Shown: in pieces, positions 54,326 through 62,677 of the stretch
How the letters are laid out: every line of letters begins with the position of its first letter
Numbering within the stretch: position 1 is the stretch's first letter
Origin: Brevibacterium sp. ZH18
GTDB lineage: Bacteria > Actinomycetota > Actinomycetes > Actinomycetales > Brevibacteriaceae
Assembly (NCBI RefSeq): GCF_022748595.1
Contig: NZ_JALDSX010000002.1
Span: 106,710 to 170,709, forward strand
Reading direction: 5' to 3'
Length of the DNA stretch: 64,000 nt
Translations under genes and position numbers: made by a program
Notes under the pieces: model-generated
What the model was told of the DNA's origin: nothing
Seen by the model: the letters and a program-made list of their open reading frames with translations, nothing else
The model's database searches: none

Positions 54326-54745
54326 ATGTCCTCGACTGCCCCTGCCCGCATGGGTTCAGCTATTCGCACTCGCATGGGTTCGAAGTTCCTCGCGATGACC
54401 TTGGCTGCCGGTCTGCTTGCCGGACCCATCGTCCTCGACGCTCCGCCGGCCGAAGCCGCCACGAAGAAGTGCGCGGTGAAGATGTCGAACTCGAAGCCCC
54501 GTCAGTACTCGAACACCTGGGTCAACGTCTCGAAGGTCGGGGCGAAGGCCAAAATCACGACGACAGCCCATTACAAGACGACGAAAACCACGCACAAGGC
54601 GACTGCCTCGAAGAAGGGTGCAGCGAACGTGTGGTACTACATCTCCGGCGCAACACCGGGCAAGACGGTCAAGGTGACCGTGGTGGCCAAGAAGGGCAAG
54701 ACGACCTGGAAGTGCTCGACATCGTTCAAGCCGAAGAAGAAGTGA
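54326..54745 (+). CDS. Small secreted Lys/Thr-rich protein of unknown function
   Basis: 139 residues. A signal peptide covers about 1-45: basic Arg/Lys, then MTLAAGLLAGPIVLDAPPAEA with cleavage probably after AEA-A. The mature part (about 95 residues) is strongly basic, dominated by Lys, Thr and Ala, with two Cys (in KKCAVKM and WKCSTSF) that could form one disulfide. The pattern CAVKM...TTTAHYKTTK...VWYYISG...TVKVTVVAKKGKTTWKC looks like a small beta-sandwich domain. TTTGGAGA precedes the ATG. I know no family name. Confidence 0.8.
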   Translation: MSSTAPARMGSAIRTRMGSKFLAMTLAAGLLAGPIVLDAPPAEAATKKCAVKMSNSKPRQYSNTWVNVSKVGAKAKITTTAHYKTTKTTHKATASKKGAANVWYYISGATPGKTVKVTVVAKKGKTTWKCSTSFKPKKK

Positions 54746-54800
54746 CAACCCTGAAGCGCTGACTGAATAGGCGCTTGAGATTCGAGCGTTTCCAATACGA

Positions 54801-54834
54801 CAACAGGCCGGATGCTGAAGCATCCGGCCTGTTG
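54801..54834 (+). terminator. Hairpin terminator after the secreted-protein gene
   Basis: CAACAGGCCGGATGC pairs perfectly with GCATCCGGCCTGTTG around a TGAA loop, a 15-bp stem followed by CGGTTTCAG. It lies 56 bases past the stop codon. Confidence 0.85.
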
Positions 54835-54919
54835 CGGTTTCAGCGAGACCACCACGGGCGCACGGCGCGCCCCACGACCGGAACGCTGCGACGAACCACA
54901 AGCCCTGCAGACAACAGAA

Positions 54920-54957
54920 AGGCTCTCTGCTCACCATTCCTGATGAGCAGAGAGCCT
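54920..54957 (-). terminator. Hairpin terminator after tRNA-Thr
   Basis: AGGCTCTCTGCTCA (54920-54933) pairs with TGAGCAGAGAGCCT (54944-54957). On the minus strand it is followed by TTTCTGTTG and lies eight bases beyond the tRNA 3' end. Confidence 0.85.
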
Positions 54958-54964
54958 GTTGCCG

Positions 54965-55037
54965 AGCCGCCTGCGAGAATCGAACTCGCGACCTATTCAT
55001 TACGAGTGAATCGCTCTACCGACTGAGCTAAGGCGGC
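54965..55037 (-). tRNA. tRNA-Thr (anticodon CGU)
   Basis: A 73-base cloverleaf on the minus strand. The acceptor is GCCGCCT with AGGCGGC and discriminator U; the D-arm is GCTCAGTCGGTAGAGC; the anticodon stem is ATTCA/TGAAT with loop CTCGTAA, giving CGT; the T-arm is GCGAGTTCGATTCTCGC. CCA is not encoded. A terminator follows directly. Confidence 0.96.
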
Positions 55038-55163
55038 AACCGAGCTAACTCTAGCCAAAACCAGGAGTCCTGGTCAAAAGCAGTCCAGCCGAAACCTGAG
55101 TCCGTTACGCAGCTCACATATGCTGGATGCCTCCATGCATTCCCACAGCACCCCAGGAGACAC

Positions 55164-56054
55164 ATGAGCACCTCGGCGCTGACTGCCCCGCGAGTCGCGG
55201 AACTTCCCGCTATCGGCGCCGTGCTTGATCGTTGGCAGTCCGATGCCGGCCCTCTCCACCTCCACACTGGAGATCTGGGCTGGTATTCGCTTAAAGGTGC
55301 AGAAGCAACGGCGCAGGCCCTGCGGATCTGGCGCTGCGGAGACACTATCCGAGCAATCGGGCTGCTTGACGGTGAAGACCTTCTGCGGCTGTCCGTCGAC
55401 CCGGACTTCAGCCACGACGATTCTCTGTCGCAACAGATCGAGTCCGACATCGACTCATCGAACGGCCTCGTCTTCGGGACGGGGCCGGCAATCGTCGAAG
55501 CTCGGGGAGCAACTCGCCTCTGCGATCGGCTGAAAGCGCGGGGATGGAGCGCAGACGAGCCGTGGACCCCACTCAAACGTGACCTGAGTCTGCCCGTAGA
55601 GGAACCCGGCATTCGGGTGGAGGCTGCCGAGCCGGACGCTGCTGAGACCTGGACGGCCATTCACTGGTCGGCGTTTCGCGGGGTGCCCTACACCGCTGAC
55701 GACAGGCAACGATTCGTCAGTCGGTGGAACGAGATGATGTCTGGCCCCTTCTCCTCTCGAGCACAGTCCCTGCTGGGGTATGACAGCACCGGCGTGCCCG
55801 TCGCCGTGACGACAGTGTGGTCCGCAGGTCCGAACCGTCCTGGGCTGATCGAGCCGCTGGCCGTTCACCGAGACCACCAAGGTCATGGCTATGGAAAGGC
55901 CATGGCGATCGCCGCGGCAAGAAGCCTGCAGCAGCTGGGGTCGTCGTTAGCATCAGTTTGCGCGGAGAGTTCGAACAAAGGCGCGGTCGCCGCGTATTCG
56001 TCTGCTGGCTACGCTCCCCGCACTCAGGTGAGGGATCTTCGCCGAGACAGTTGA
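55164..56054 (+). CDS. GNAT family N-acetyltransferase (two-domain)
   Basis: 296 residues. The C-terminal half is a GNAT domain: VPVAVTTVWSAGPNRPGLIEPLAVHRDHQGHGYGKAMAIAAARSLQQLG carries the acetyl-CoA loop (DHQGHGYGKA), and ESSNKGAVAAYSSAGYAP is the family end. The N-terminal half (1-140) looks like a degenerate second domain. The acceptor is unknown. CAGGAG precedes the ATG at good spacing. It is followed by the M20 peptidase gene, 85 bases on. Confidence 0.88.
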   Translation: MSTSALTAPRVAELPAIGAVLDRWQSDAGPLHLHTGDLGWYSLKGAEATAQALRIWRCGDTIRAIGLLDGEDLLRLSVDPDFSHDDSLSQQIESDIDSSNGLVFGTGPAIVEARGATRLCDRLKARGWSADEPWTPLKRDLSLPVEEPGIRVEAAEPDAAETWTAIHWSAFRGVPYTADDRQRFVSRWNEMMSGPFSSRAQSLLGYDSTGVPVAVTTVWSAGPNRPGLIEPLAVHRDHQGHGYGKAMAIAAARSLQQLGSSLASVCAESSNKGAVAAYSSAGYAPRTQVRDLRRDS

Positions 56055-56139
56055 AGCCTCGCCGCCCTCACGACTCTGCGGCAGCTCACCAGTTAACCTG
56101 GTGGAGACAGACATTCCACAAGAGAAAAGGGTGACACAC

Positions 56140-57258
56140 GTGGTCGAGTTCGACTCAAAGGACTTCATGAGTGATTTCCAGACGCTCATCGAATGTGAGT
56201 CGTTCTCCCAGGACCCCGAGTCATTGGCCCGCAGCGCCCAACTCGTCTCCCGTATCGGGACGGGACTGCTGGGTGCGGCACCCCACATCATCGAGACAGA
56301 CTCCCACCCGCATGTTTTGTGGCGATTCGGCTCCGGCCCCCGCAAAGTCGTGCTCATCGGCCATCACGACACCGTCTGGCCGACAGGTACACTCGCCGAC
56401 TTCCCGTTCACCGAAGCGGGCGGAGTCGTTCGGGGTCCCGGTGCCGATGACATGAAAGGCGGACTGCTCATCGCCCTCTATGCGATGGCCCGCCTGCGCG
56501 CTGAACGTGGCGATCTCGACGGCGTCAGCATCCTCATCACCGGAGACGAGGAACTGGGCTCCCCCGGCTCACGACAGATCATCGAAGACGAAGCCCGTGG
56601 CGCCAAGGCCGCCCTTGTGTTCGAAAGCGGAGCGTCAGACGGTTCAGTGAAGATCGCCCGCAAGGGTGTCGCGATCTACTCCCTTGAGGTCACAGGCCTT
56701 GCCGCCCATGCCGGAGTCGAACCTGAAAAGGGCATCAACGCCACAATCGAAGTGGCCAGCCAGGTCGTGAAGATCGCCGCATTGCATGACCCGTCCGTGG
56801 GAACCTCGGTCGTGCCGACCGTCATGCACAGCGGTTCGACGACGAACACTGTGCCGGCCAAGGCCGTCGTCGGGATCGACTCCCGGGCCGCCTCGGCGGA
56901 GGAGCAGGAGCGCATCGACACGGCCCTGAAGTCACTCACGCCCATCCTGCCCGGCGCGAAGATCGAACTCAAAGGGGCGATCAACAGGGCCCCGCTGGAA
57001 GAGAAGATGGCGATGGGCCTCTATGCCCGCGCGCAGCGCCTGAGCGCAAACCTCGGCCACCCTCCGCTGCGGTCCGTAGCCGTCGGCGGCGGCTCGGACG
57101 GCAACTTCACCGCCGGTGTCGGAACCCCGACCCTCGACGGACTCGGCACTGTGGGCGGCGGCTCACATGCCCGCACCGAGCATGCCCTGCAGCTGTGGAT
57201 TCCCCGGCGAGTGGAATTGACCACAGCGTTGGTCGGCGAGCTCCTCGCCGAGGACTAA
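56140..57258 (+). CDS. M20 family metallopeptidase (CPG2-like)
   Basis: 372 residues. The two-zinc site reads LIGHHDTVWPTG (ligand His, with the Asp), GPGADDMKGGLL (bridging Asp) and ITGDEELGSPGS (catalytic and ligand Glu); a later ligand is in the C-terminal TVGGGSHARTEHALQL. The dimerisation domain has GLAAHAGVEPEKGINATIE. This matches glutamate carboxypeptidase-type enzymes, but the peptide or folate-like substrate is not known. The GTG at 56140 is eight bases after AAAAGGG; GTGs at 56101 and 56131 are possible. Confidence 0.9.
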   Translation: MVEFDSKDFMSDFQTLIECESFSQDPESLARSAQLVSRIGTGLLGAAPHIIETDSHPHVLWRFGSGPRKVVLIGHHDTVWPTGTLADFPFTEAGGVVRGPGADDMKGGLLIALYAMARLRAERGDLDGVSILITGDEELGSPGSRQIIEDEARGAKAALVFESGASDGSVKIARKGVAIYSLEVTGLAAHAGVEPEKGINATIEVASQVVKIAALHDPSVGTSVVPTVMHSGSTTNTVPAKAVVGIDSRAASAEEQERIDTALKSLTPILPGAKIELKGAINRAPLEEKMAMGLYARAQRLSANLGHPPLRSVAVGGGSDGNFTAGVGTPTLDGLGTVGGGSHARTEHALQLWIPRRVELTTALVGELLAED

Positions 57259-57311
57259 GACTCGGACCACTCCCGATCAGCGCTGGGCCGCTGCCGACAG
57301 ACCGCTGAAGC

Positions 57312-58469
57312 TCAGAGCGCTCCGGACCTGTCGTCGAGCAGCCACGGGTTCGACAGCAACACGAAGGCCGATTCGACGATGAGTACAGGCGACATGTTCG
57401 TCTGCAGCCGTCGCCTCGCCTCGGTGATCGCATCGATGCGCAGGAGAGTCGTATCCGGACCATCCCGGTTCGCCTGTTCCGAGATGAGATCGACCTCGCC
57501 GGCATTGATCCATCCGTCGCGGATCCCCAGCTGATACATGAGGATGTCACGGTAGAGGCTCATGAGCTCGAGGAAGATCCTGTCGAGTTCGTCGTTGCGG
57601 GCACGTACCGATCGTCGCTTCTGTTCCTCTTCGAGCTTTCTGATCTGTGACCGTGCCGAGGGTGGAATCGTCTTCTCCCCCTCGAGGCCCAGAGTTGTCA
57701 TCAACTCAGTGCGCTCGGCCGCATTGCGCTCTTCGACACGCGATTTCGCAGTCTCGGCAGCTTCATCGACGATGCGTCCGGCGAGGCGGATCGTCGCCCC
57801 GACCGAGGTCAGTTTGCCGGGGATCGCGAGAATCTGTTTGCGTTCTTCGCCAGCGGATTTGTTCAGAGCCATGTATTTGGCCCGACCGATGTGGTTCTGT
57901 GCCACCGCTGCCGCCCAATGTGCCCGATCCTCGTCCACGTGGTCGCGTTCGATGAGCAGCTTCGCCACAGCGTCACGCGAGGGGATGCGCAGACGGACGG
58001 GACGGCACCGGGACCGGATTGTGGTGAGAACATCGATGGGGCTCGGAGCGCAGAGCAGCCATACCGTTGCCGGAGGCGGCTCCTCAATGGCCTTGAGCAG
58101 AACGTTGGCCGTGCGTTCGGTCATGCGGTCCGCATCCTCGATGATGACGACTCGCCACGCCGAGTTGACCGGCGCCGACTGGGCCCTCGTCACCAGCTCA
58201 CGCACCTCATCGATGGCGATGACCGACTTCTGCGTCGACATGATCGTCAGCGACTCGTGGTGGCCCTTGAGGACCCGCGCGGTCACATCGTTCTCGTCCT
58301 CCCCACCAGAGATCAGGGCCGCGGCAAAGGCACGCGCCGCATTCGATCGGCCTGAGCCGGGAGGGCCCGTGAACATCCACGCATGTGTCATCGCTCCTGG
58401 AGAACGCAGCGCGTACTCCAACTGGGTGACGACATCATCTTGACCGACGAGCTCATCGAAGACGCTCAC
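57312..58469 (-). CDS. holB: DNA polymerase III subunit delta prime
   Basis: 385 residues; part of the clamp loader. The RFC-like AAA+ fold starts VFDELVGQDDVVTQLEYAL, with a degenerate P-loop GPPGSGRS at 35-42 (Arg for Lys, common in delta prime), RVVIIEDADRMTERTANVLLKAIEEPP and the SRC motif TTIRSRCRPVRL. The four-Cys zinc module usual just after the P-loop is absent: the segment ISGGEDENDVTARVLKGHHES has no Cys. The C-terminal domain is long and charged. The GTG start directly follows the tmk stop, so the pair is one operon. Confidence 0.93.
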   Translation of the reverse strand: MSVFDELVGQDDVVTQLEYALRSPGAMTHAWMFTGPPGSGRSNAARAFAAALISGGEDENDVTARVLKGHHESLTIMSTQKSVIAIDEVRELVTRAQSAPVNSAWRVVIIEDADRMTERTANVLLKAIEEPPPATVWLLCAPSPIDVLTTIRSRCRPVRLRIPSRDAVAKLLIERDHVDEDRAHWAAAVAQNHIGRAKYMALNKSAGEERKQILAIPGKLTSVGATIRLAGRIVDEAAETAKSRVEERNAAERTELMTTLGLEGEKTIPPSARSQIRKLEEEQKRRSVRARNDELDRIFLELMSLYRDILMYQLGIRDGWINAGEVDLISEQANRDGPDTTLLRIDAITEARRRLQTNMSPVLIVESAFVLLSNPWLLDDRSGAL

Positions 58470-61226
58470 TCAGGATCCCTCCGGATTGTTGAAGCGCTGT
58501 TGGTTGCGTTCCCGCTGCCTGCGCAGTCGCTCCCGGGCCTGACGTTCGATCTCGGCCTGAGCCTGGAGCCGCTCACGACTCATCTGACGCGGACTGCGCA
58601 CAGGCAGAACGGTCGTGGCTGCGTCATCGTCGTTGGAGTTGTCGTCTCCAGCTGGCACCGGACCCGGTGGGGCCGAACCCGTCTCAGAAGCCGCGCCCGC
58701 ATTCCGGGAATCGGCCGGTCGCACGACGCGGGTTTCTGCTTCCTCTGCGGCCTGCGTCTCGATGACGTTCGTAGGCACGCTATCCTCGTCCTCGTCGTCA
58801 CCTTCATCACGCAGCGGGGCGCTGGGTGTGAATCTTTGGGCTGGCAGCACGGTCGTCTCTGCCTCGTCAGCCCGATCCGGGTAGCCGGCATCGTCCGCGT
58901 CCTCATCACGGTGCAGATCCGCTCCAAGGTCGATGCGGTCGGTCTCGATCGCGTCGTCATCGACGTCGCTTCCGTGTCCGGACGTCGGCCGGACACGCTC
59001 GTCTCCCACAGGAATGAACCGGACTCCCGGCTCGGGTGTGGCATCATCGGCTGCTTCGGAGACAGACACCGGGGCTGAGTCTCGCGCTGAGTCCGACGCG
59101 TCCGGGTGTGAATCTCGTCCGCTTGATCGGTCCACGTCTGACGAGGGGCTCTCCCCCGCCTCGGCGATGGTGGGTCGATTCTTCTCAGCAGGCCCACCTT
59201 CCTCGACAGACCCGGCAGACCCGGCTTCCTCGACAGACTCAGCAGATCCAGCTTCCTCGACAGACCCGGCAGAAGCCGAGGCGGGCAGAGCCGTGCTGCC
59301 CAGATTTCGCGGCAGGCGGTGACGGATGGCCGTGAGGATCTCTGCGGTCAGCTCGTCAGCCGAGACTGCGGCATCAAGAACGACGTAACGATCAGGTTCC
59401 TTGTGCGCACGGGACAGGTAGGTTTGGCGCACGCGCTGGTGGAACTGTTGGCTCTCCTCGTCGAGGTAGTTGTTCTCTCCCCGTTCGCCCATCCGCGTCG
59501 CGGCGGTCTCGGGGTCGATGTCGAGCACGATCGTCAGGTGGGGAACAAGTCCCTGAGTCGCCCACTTGCTCAGCGCCAGGATGGTCGTCGGGTCGAAGCT
59601 GCGGCCCGCGGCCTGGTAAGCGATCGTCGAGTCGATGTACCTGTCGGTGATGACGATGTTGCCGGCCTCAAGGCTCGGATCGACGAGTGACGCGACGTGG
59701 TGGGCGCGGTCGGCGGCGAAGAGCAGCGCTTCCGTGCGCGGGCTCGGCGGTTCGGAGTCGAAGAGCACCGACCGGATCTGGCGACCAAGCTCTGTGCCGC
59801 CCGGTTCCCGCGTGGCCTCGACGTTGTAACCGTCGTCGGCCAGGGCCCGGGAGATCCGCTTGATCTGCGTGCTCTTGCCCGAACCGTCTCCGCCTTCGAT
59901 GGCGATGAAGAAACCGGCGCCGAGGCGCTCGGCCGATACACCGATGCCGCCGCTTTCCGTGGTGCTGGGCGGCCGGAATCCGTGCACGATGTCAACAGAG
60001 AGCCCCTGCATCCCGTGCGGATCGAAGATGAAGAGTCCAACGATTCCACCGGCGAGGGCGGCCAGACCCACGATGACGAATGCCAGGTCGCTCGGCGTGA
60101 GCAGCCATTCGGCGGCTGTGCCGAGCGGGACGGCCACACCGAAGTCGATGGCGTTGATGACCAGAGCCACAACGGCACCGCCGACGGCGCCGATGCGACG
60201 GGAGAAGTCATAGGGCTGCGACCGAACGCCGATTCCGACGAGGAAGGCGATGGCGGCAGACAGCACGACCTTGCCCGAGAGTTCGTTGATGGCGCCCGTG
60301 GCCACCAGCAGAACACCGGAGACGAGCAGAGCGAAGGCGGAGACACGAGGCCGCGACATTCCGGGGGCGAAGGTTGGCCCCATCTCGAAGCCGATGGCCC
60401 ATCCGACCAGCACACACGCGATGAAGAGTGAGTACCCTGCCTGGCCGAAGCTGTGCTCGACGGCTGTCGGCTGGGCCAGGATGAAGGTCGCACCCAGCAC
60501 CGCGAACAGGGCGATGCATACCCACGGGTTGGGGATATTCGCCGGCGGCCTGGCCACCCGAGCCTTGATGGAGGGAAACGCCCCGGTCGTCGCTGACTCA
60601 GCGTGCAGTGCACGTTCGGGGGTGAGGAAGATGATGACGGCGCCGACGGCCATGCCGATCCCGACCAGAAGGCTCATCCAGCCCAGTGCCCGAGTTCCGG
60701 CGGCGGCACCGCCGACGATCTGGAAGGCGCAGGAGATGAAGACGAGGACGGCCGCGGGGATGCCGACGCGCCGCCACGGCTTCTCGTTCGTGAAGGGGTT
60801 GATGCTCATGAGCAGGCCCACGACCGCACCGAGGAACAGAGCGGTGACCCAGGTCAGCCATGCGCTCGGCGCGAGGCTGAGGACGATGAGCAGTGCCGCC
60901 TCGGCGACGGCAGCGATGCTCAGAGCGGTCTTGCGAACCGCCGGCCCCTTGGTCGCGAAGACGCGGCTGGGGATGAACAGCCCGGCACCGGCCAGGACGA
61001 AGACGATGAGGAGGGAGAGACTCCCCTGCTGATTGTCTAAGCCTCCTGCGGCCAGGGAATCAGCGGTCGCCACGAAGGCTCGTCCGCCTACCGTGGCGAA
61101 GAATCCACTGGTGCCCGCGATGACGTAGCTGATCGCAGCCAGAACGATCAGAGCGCCCCAGGCTGCCGTTTCGGTGACCAACCGGCCAGGGGCTCCGGGA
61201 AGTCGATGTCCTGTAGTCGTCAACAT
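58470..61226 (-). CDS. tmk: Thymidylate kinase fused to an N-terminal MFS-like membrane domain
   Basis: 918 residues. Residues 1-410 hold about 11-12 hydrophobic helices (LIVLAAISYVIAGTSGFF to FVIVGLAALAGGIVGLFIF). Residues about 435-640 are dTMP kinase: FIAIEGGDGSGKSTQ (P-loop), REPGGTELGRQIRSVLF, ADRAHHV, ITDRYIDSTIAYQ and ATRMGERGENNY. The enzyme makes dTDP for DNA synthesis. The last 280 residues are acidic and disordered, with repeats (SVEEAGSAG units) and a basic Arg/Gln-rich end. Similar membrane-kinase fusions exist in Streptomyces. Paired with holB as in most bacteria. Confidence 0.93.
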   Translation of the reverse strand: MLTTTGHRLPGAPGRLVTETAAWGALIVLAAISYVIAGTSGFFATVGGRAFVATADSLAAGGLDNQQGSLSLLIVFVLAGAGLFIPSRVFATKGPAVRKTALSIAAVAEAALLIVLSLAPSAWLTWVTALFLGAVVGLLMSINPFTNEKPWRRVGIPAAVLVFISCAFQIVGGAAAGTRALGWMSLLVGIGMAVGAVIIFLTPERALHAESATTGAFPSIKARVARPPANIPNPWVCIALFAVLGATFILAQPTAVEHSFGQAGYSLFIACVLVGWAIGFEMGPTFAPGMSRPRVSAFALLVSGVLLVATGAINELSGKVVLSAAIAFLVGIGVRSQPYDFSRRIGAVGGAVVALVINAIDFGVAVPLGTAAEWLLTPSDLAFVIVGLAALAGGIVGLFIFDPHGMQGLSVDIVHGFRPPSTTESGGIGVSAERLGAGFFIAIEGGDGSGKSTQIKRISRALADDGYNVEATREPGGTELGRQIRSVLFDSEPPSPRTEALLFAADRAHHVASLVDPSLEAGNIVITDRYIDSTIAYQAAGRSFDPTTILALSKWATQGLVPHLTIVLDIDPETAATRMGERGENNYLDEESQQFHQRVRQTYLSRAHKEPDRYVVLDAAVSADELTAEILTAIRHRLPRNLGSTALPASASAGSVEEAGSAESVEEAGSAGSVEEGGPAEKNRPTIAEAGESPSSDVDRSSGRDSHPDASDSARDSAPVSVSEAADDATPEPGVRFIPVGDERVRPTSGHGSDVDDDAIETDRIDLGADLHRDEDADDAGYPDRADEAETTVLPAQRFTPSAPLRDEGDDEDEDSVPTNVIETQAAEEAETRVVRPADSRNAGAASETGSAPPGPVPAGDDNSNDDDAATTVLPVRSPRQMSRERLQAQAEIERQARERLRRQRERNQQRFNNPEGS

Positions 61227-61340
61227 ACTCACAGGACCACAATATCGGTCGCGACTGACATATCTCTTGGAACAGACCACTTCTCTTGGAACCGTCTGAG
61301 ATCCTCTACTCTTGATTCCGTGCACACAACGACTTCGGCG

Positions 61341-62075
61341 ATGACATCGGTCGAGACCATAGGGCTGAGTCCGATCGGAGAACTCGCCTTCGCCCGGGTT
61401 CTGCTCGAGTCCGTCAAACACGGCAGACGCGGTGCGACACTGCGGATCTACCGTCCCGCTCCAACAGTCGCGTTCGGGGCCAGGGACCGGTTCCTGCCCG
61501 GTTTCCCTGCCGCGATCGAGGCCGCACGGGAGCACGGCTTCACGCCGGCTCTGCGCAGCCTCGGCGGTCGTGCTGCCGCTTACCACCCTGGGTCACTTGT
61601 CATCGATCACATCGAGCCCAGCGACGCATTCATCAAAGATACGACGGCCCGGTTCACCGGTTTCGGCCAGGACTATGTCGAGGTGCTCAGGGGCATCGGA
61701 ATCGACGCCCGCCTCGGCGAGATCCCCGGTGAGTACTGCCCGGGCGAGCACAGCGTGAACGTGGCGGGCAGGATCAAGGCGATCGGCACCGCGCAGCGCG
61801 TCGTGTCCGGAGCCTGGCTGTTCTCGTCGTCGGTCATCGTCGAGGATCCCGACCCCATCCGCTCCGTTCTCACCGACGTCGAAGCGGCCCTGGGCGTCGA
61901 ATGGGACCCGGCCACCGGCGGTTCGATCAGTGAAGTTCATCCCGAGATGACCACTGACACCGTCGCCGAGGCGTTCGCCGCCTATTACGAACGTTCCCAT
62001 CCGCTCACGCCCGATTCACCCACCCCCGAGGAGCTCGAGGCCCTTCCCGAGCAGATCGCCAAGCACGTCCTGTGA
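61341..62075 (+). CDS. Lipoate--protein ligase family (BPL/LPL catalytic domain) protein
   Basis: 244 residues. The LplA/BirA-type catalytic core is visible: RIYRPAPTVAFGARDRFLPGF, RSLGGRAAAYHPGSLVIDHI (the RxxGG lipoyl-adenylate motif), YCPGEHSVNVAGRIKAIGTAQRV with the catalytic Lys in RIKAIG. It may attach lipoate or octanoate to dehydrogenase subunits, or act as an amidotransferase; the sequence does not decide. No Shine-Dalgarno precedes this ATG. The GTG at 61320 lies eight bases after a -10-like TACTCT and may be a leaderless start. Confidence 0.85.
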   Translation: MTSVETIGLSPIGELAFARVLLESVKHGRRGATLRIYRPAPTVAFGARDRFLPGFPAAIEAAREHGFTPALRSLGGRAAAYHPGSLVIDHIEPSDAFIKDTTARFTGFGQDYVEVLRGIGIDARLGEIPGEYCPGEHSVNVAGRIKAIGTAQRVVSGAWLFSSSVIVEDPDPIRSVLTDVEAALGVEWDPATGGSISEVHPEMTTDTVAEAFAAYYERSHPLTPDSPTPEELEALPEQIAKHVL

Positions 62076-62157
62076 GACGTCTCCAGGTTCCTCCCCAGGT
62101 TTCTGACGGCGAAAGTCCCGACGCTGAAGCTCAATGACGAGAAATGGAGTCGATGAC

Positions 62158-62664
62158 GTGACGAAAGTACGTGAAGCGACGAAAGCAGACCTGCCCGACA
62201 TTCTGCGGCTGGTGCGCGGCCTGGCCGAGTACGAGCGCGAACCCGACGCAGTCGAGGCGACCGAGGATGATTTTGCCGCGGTGATGTTCCCCGACGACGG
62301 TCATGCGAACACGTACGGGCACGTCGCCGAGGCGGATGGTGAGATCATCGGAATCGCCATCTGGTTCCACTCATTCTCGACATGGACCGGTAAGAACGGA
62401 ATCTGGCTCGAAGACCTCTTCGTCCACCCCGATCACCGAGGCGGCGGCGCCGGCAAGGCGCTCCTCGGCCGTCTGGCTCAGCTTTGCCAGGAACGGGGAC
62501 TGACTCGACTCGAATGGTGCGTCCTCAAGTGGAACGAACCTTCGATCGGGTTCTACCGCTCGCTGGGCGCCGCAGCACAGGACGATTGGGAGACCTACCG
62601 CCTGGATGGTCAGGCTCTGCAGTCGTTCGCCGCCGAGTCGGCTGCGAACGCGTCGCGCGGCTGA
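62158..62664 (+). CDS. GNAT family N-acetyltransferase (diamine acetyltransferase-like)
   Basis: 168 residues. The fold is compact: VREATKADLPDILRLVRGLAEYER, GIAIWFHSFSTWTGKNGIWLEDLFVHPDHRGGGAGKALLGRLAQL and LEWCVLKWNEPSIGFYRSLGA. The WLEDLFVxPxxRGxGxGKxLL and EWxVLxWNxPSIxFYxSLGA segments match spermidine/spermine-type acetyltransferases, so a polyamine or similar amine is a likely acceptor. The GTG at 62158 has GGAG eight bases upstream and is preferred to the ATG at 62134. It follows the lipoate-ligase-like gene, probably on one transcript. Confidence 0.9.
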   Translation: MTKVREATKADLPDILRLVRGLAEYEREPDAVEATEDDFAAVMFPDDGHANTYGHVAEADGEIIGIAIWFHSFSTWTGKNGIWLEDLFVHPDHRGGGAGKALLGRLAQLCQERGLTRLEWCVLKWNEPSIGFYRSLGAAAQDDWETYRLDGQALQSFAAESAANASRG

Positions 62665-62677
62665 CTGTTTCCGGGCC

